A DNA stretch of 5,304 nt from the NCBI GenBank assembly GCA_013816275.1, contig JACDER010000079.1, positions 1-5,304 of the forward strand, written 5' to 3'. Shown piece by piece: positions 4,666 to 5,304 of the stretch (its first letter is position 1; each line of letters starts with the position of its first letter). The notes beneath the pieces were generated by a model. It saw nothing but the letters and a program-made list of their open reading frames with translations. It made no database searches and was not told the origin of the DNA. A program made the translations under genes and the position numbers. Source of the stretch: Actinomycetota bacterium (GTDB lineage Bacteria > Actinomycetota > Thermoleophilia > Gaiellales > Gaiellaceae).

Positions 4666-5304
4666 GTGCGGCGCAAGCGGGGTCTCGTCTTCGCGTCTGT
4701 TCTCCTCCTCCTCATGGGGGCGGCGACGCTCGCACTCCCGACTGCGTCGGGAGGAGTCTCGAGCGCGAACCGTGGGCTGGCCGATTCCGACGGCGACGGC
4801 GTTGACGATTCCATCGACAACTGCCCGACGGCCTACAACCCCGACCAGCGCGACAAGGACGGCGACGGGAAGGGGAACCGTTGCGACTCCACGCCCTTCC
4901 CGACCAACTATTCGGAGATCATCTTCTACCCGCGGACCACCACCAACGGCACGCTTCCCTCACCCGGCGTCTGCTTCCAGTGGCAGTGGTCGTCGAACAC
5001 GGGCGTGAACCCGCTCTCGAGCAGTGGTTGCACGCTCGGTGGAAACAGCGGCTGGTTCTGGTGGTCGTGGACGCAGAGCAACGGCCCCGTCCCCGACGCC
5101 ACCTACTCGATCACGCATACGCAGACGTCCGTGCCGTCGGGCTGCTCCGGAACGCTCTCGCCGAATCCGCTGGCGTTCTTCTTCGGGCCTGCCAGGTTCC
5201 GAGCGGTCGACACCTTCTACACCTGCGGCTCCCCGCCCCCGCCGCCTCCACCGCCACCGCCCCCGCCTCCCCCGCCACCGCCACCTCCTCCTCCGCCTCC
5301 ACCC
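4666..5304 (+). CDS. Secreted TSP3-repeat protein with Trp/Cys-rich domain and polyproline tract (3' end beyond window)
   Basis: The visible 213 residues start with a Sec signal peptide: a basic n-region (RRKRG), a hydrophobic core about 7-24 (LVFASVLLLLMGAATLAL), and likely cleavage between residues 27 and 34. Residues 40-74 form a thrombospondin type 3-like calcium-binding segment: DSDGDGVDD, then DNCP (51-54), then DKDGDGKGNRCD (63-74), with Cys53 and Cys73 placed for a disulfide. Residues about 78-188 form an unrecognised, probably beta-rich domain with a Trp cluster (WFWWSW near 129-134) and four more Cys (103, 122, 160, 187), for six in all. From residue 190 every codon to the window end is proline (24). 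The start is GTG 4666, seven bases from a weak AAGAGA; GTG 4663 is possible. The protein is probably exported and extracellular or wall-associated, but its function is unknown. A short AT-rich spacer suggests a separate transcription unit from the GAP gene. Confidence 0.82.
   Translation, partial: MRRKRGLVFASVLLLLMGAATLALPTASGGVSSANRGLADSDGDGVDDSIDNCPTAYNPDQRDKDGDGKGNRCDSTPFPTNYSEIIFYPRTTTNGTLPSPGVCFQWQWSSNTGVNPLSSSGCTLGGNSGWFWWSWTQSNGPVPDATYSITHTQTSVPSGCSGTLSPNPLAFFFGPARFRAVDTFYTCGSPPPPPPPPPPPPPPPPPPPPPPPP
5233..5304 (+). repeat. Polyproline-coding tract (at least 24 Pro codons, open at window end)
   Basis: There are 24 consecutive proline codons: nine CCG, six CCT, five CCA and four CCC. 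The codons are mixed rather than one repeated triplet, so the tract looks maintained at protein level and is not a fresh microsatellite. It would form a stiff polyproline II rod, typical of linkers or stalks in wall-spanning proteins, and its translation should depend on elongation factor P. Confidence 0.9.

Noticed and set aside
5233..5304. CCN-rich tract as a CRISPR array or non-coding microsatellite
   Set aside because: There are no repeat-spacer units. The tract is in frame with a secreted-protein gene and uses four proline codons irregularly.
1..5304. tRNA, rRNA, insertion sequence, prophage or attachment site
   Set aside because: No cloverleaf-like or rRNA-like segment, transposase, terminal inverted repeats or integrase was found. 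Composition is even apart from the two short AT-rich regulatory spacers.

Overview
The window is gene-dense, high-GC bacterial DNA. The codons are strongly G/C-ending, GTG and TTG starts occur, genes overlap by 1-4 bases, and one protein is of the actinobacterial GAP/Sap type. I infer an actinomycete-grade genome, possibly a deep-branching soil lineage such as Thermoleophilia. That placement is an inference from composition and gene content and was not searched.

Layout. Positions 1-356 (minus) hold the start of a small unrecognised protein with one N-terminal membrane helix, cut by the window edge. Diverging from it, 396-830 (plus) encodes a small four-helix membrane protein of unknown function. 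The core is 834-3929. On the minus strand, a YceI-family lipid-binding protein (1391-1939) overlaps a flavodoxin-like NAD(P)H-dependent FMN reductase (834-1391) by one base. On the plus strand, a MarR-family regulator (about 1996-2475) overlaps a 14-helix DHA2-type MFS exporter (2472-3929) by four bases. A six-helix GAP/Sap-family membrane protein (3949-4590) follows after 19 bases. After a short AT-rich spacer, 4666-5304 (plus) begins a secreted protein with a signal peptide, a thrombospondin type 3-like calcium-binding segment, a Trp/Cys-rich domain, and a run of at least 24 prolines that continues past the window end.

How the core may work. The yceI-marR intergenic region carries two copies of a TTGACTA-type palindrome with centres 32 bp apart, about three helical turns. 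The downstream copy contains the -35 box of a very good promoter for yceI (TTGACT, 17 bp, TATAGT), and the upstream copy lies at its predicted transcription start. This is the arrangement expected if the MarR protein represses the yceI-reductase operon and its own marR-exporter operon, and releases both when it binds a ligand. Known family functions (YceI binds isoprenoid-like lipids, the reductase reduces quinones or other electrophiles, DHA2 pumps export hydrophobic compounds) suggest a response to a lipophilic or quinone-like toxicant. The ligand is unknown. The parts belong to known families; the operator architecture and the surface protein at the right end are the most notable items.
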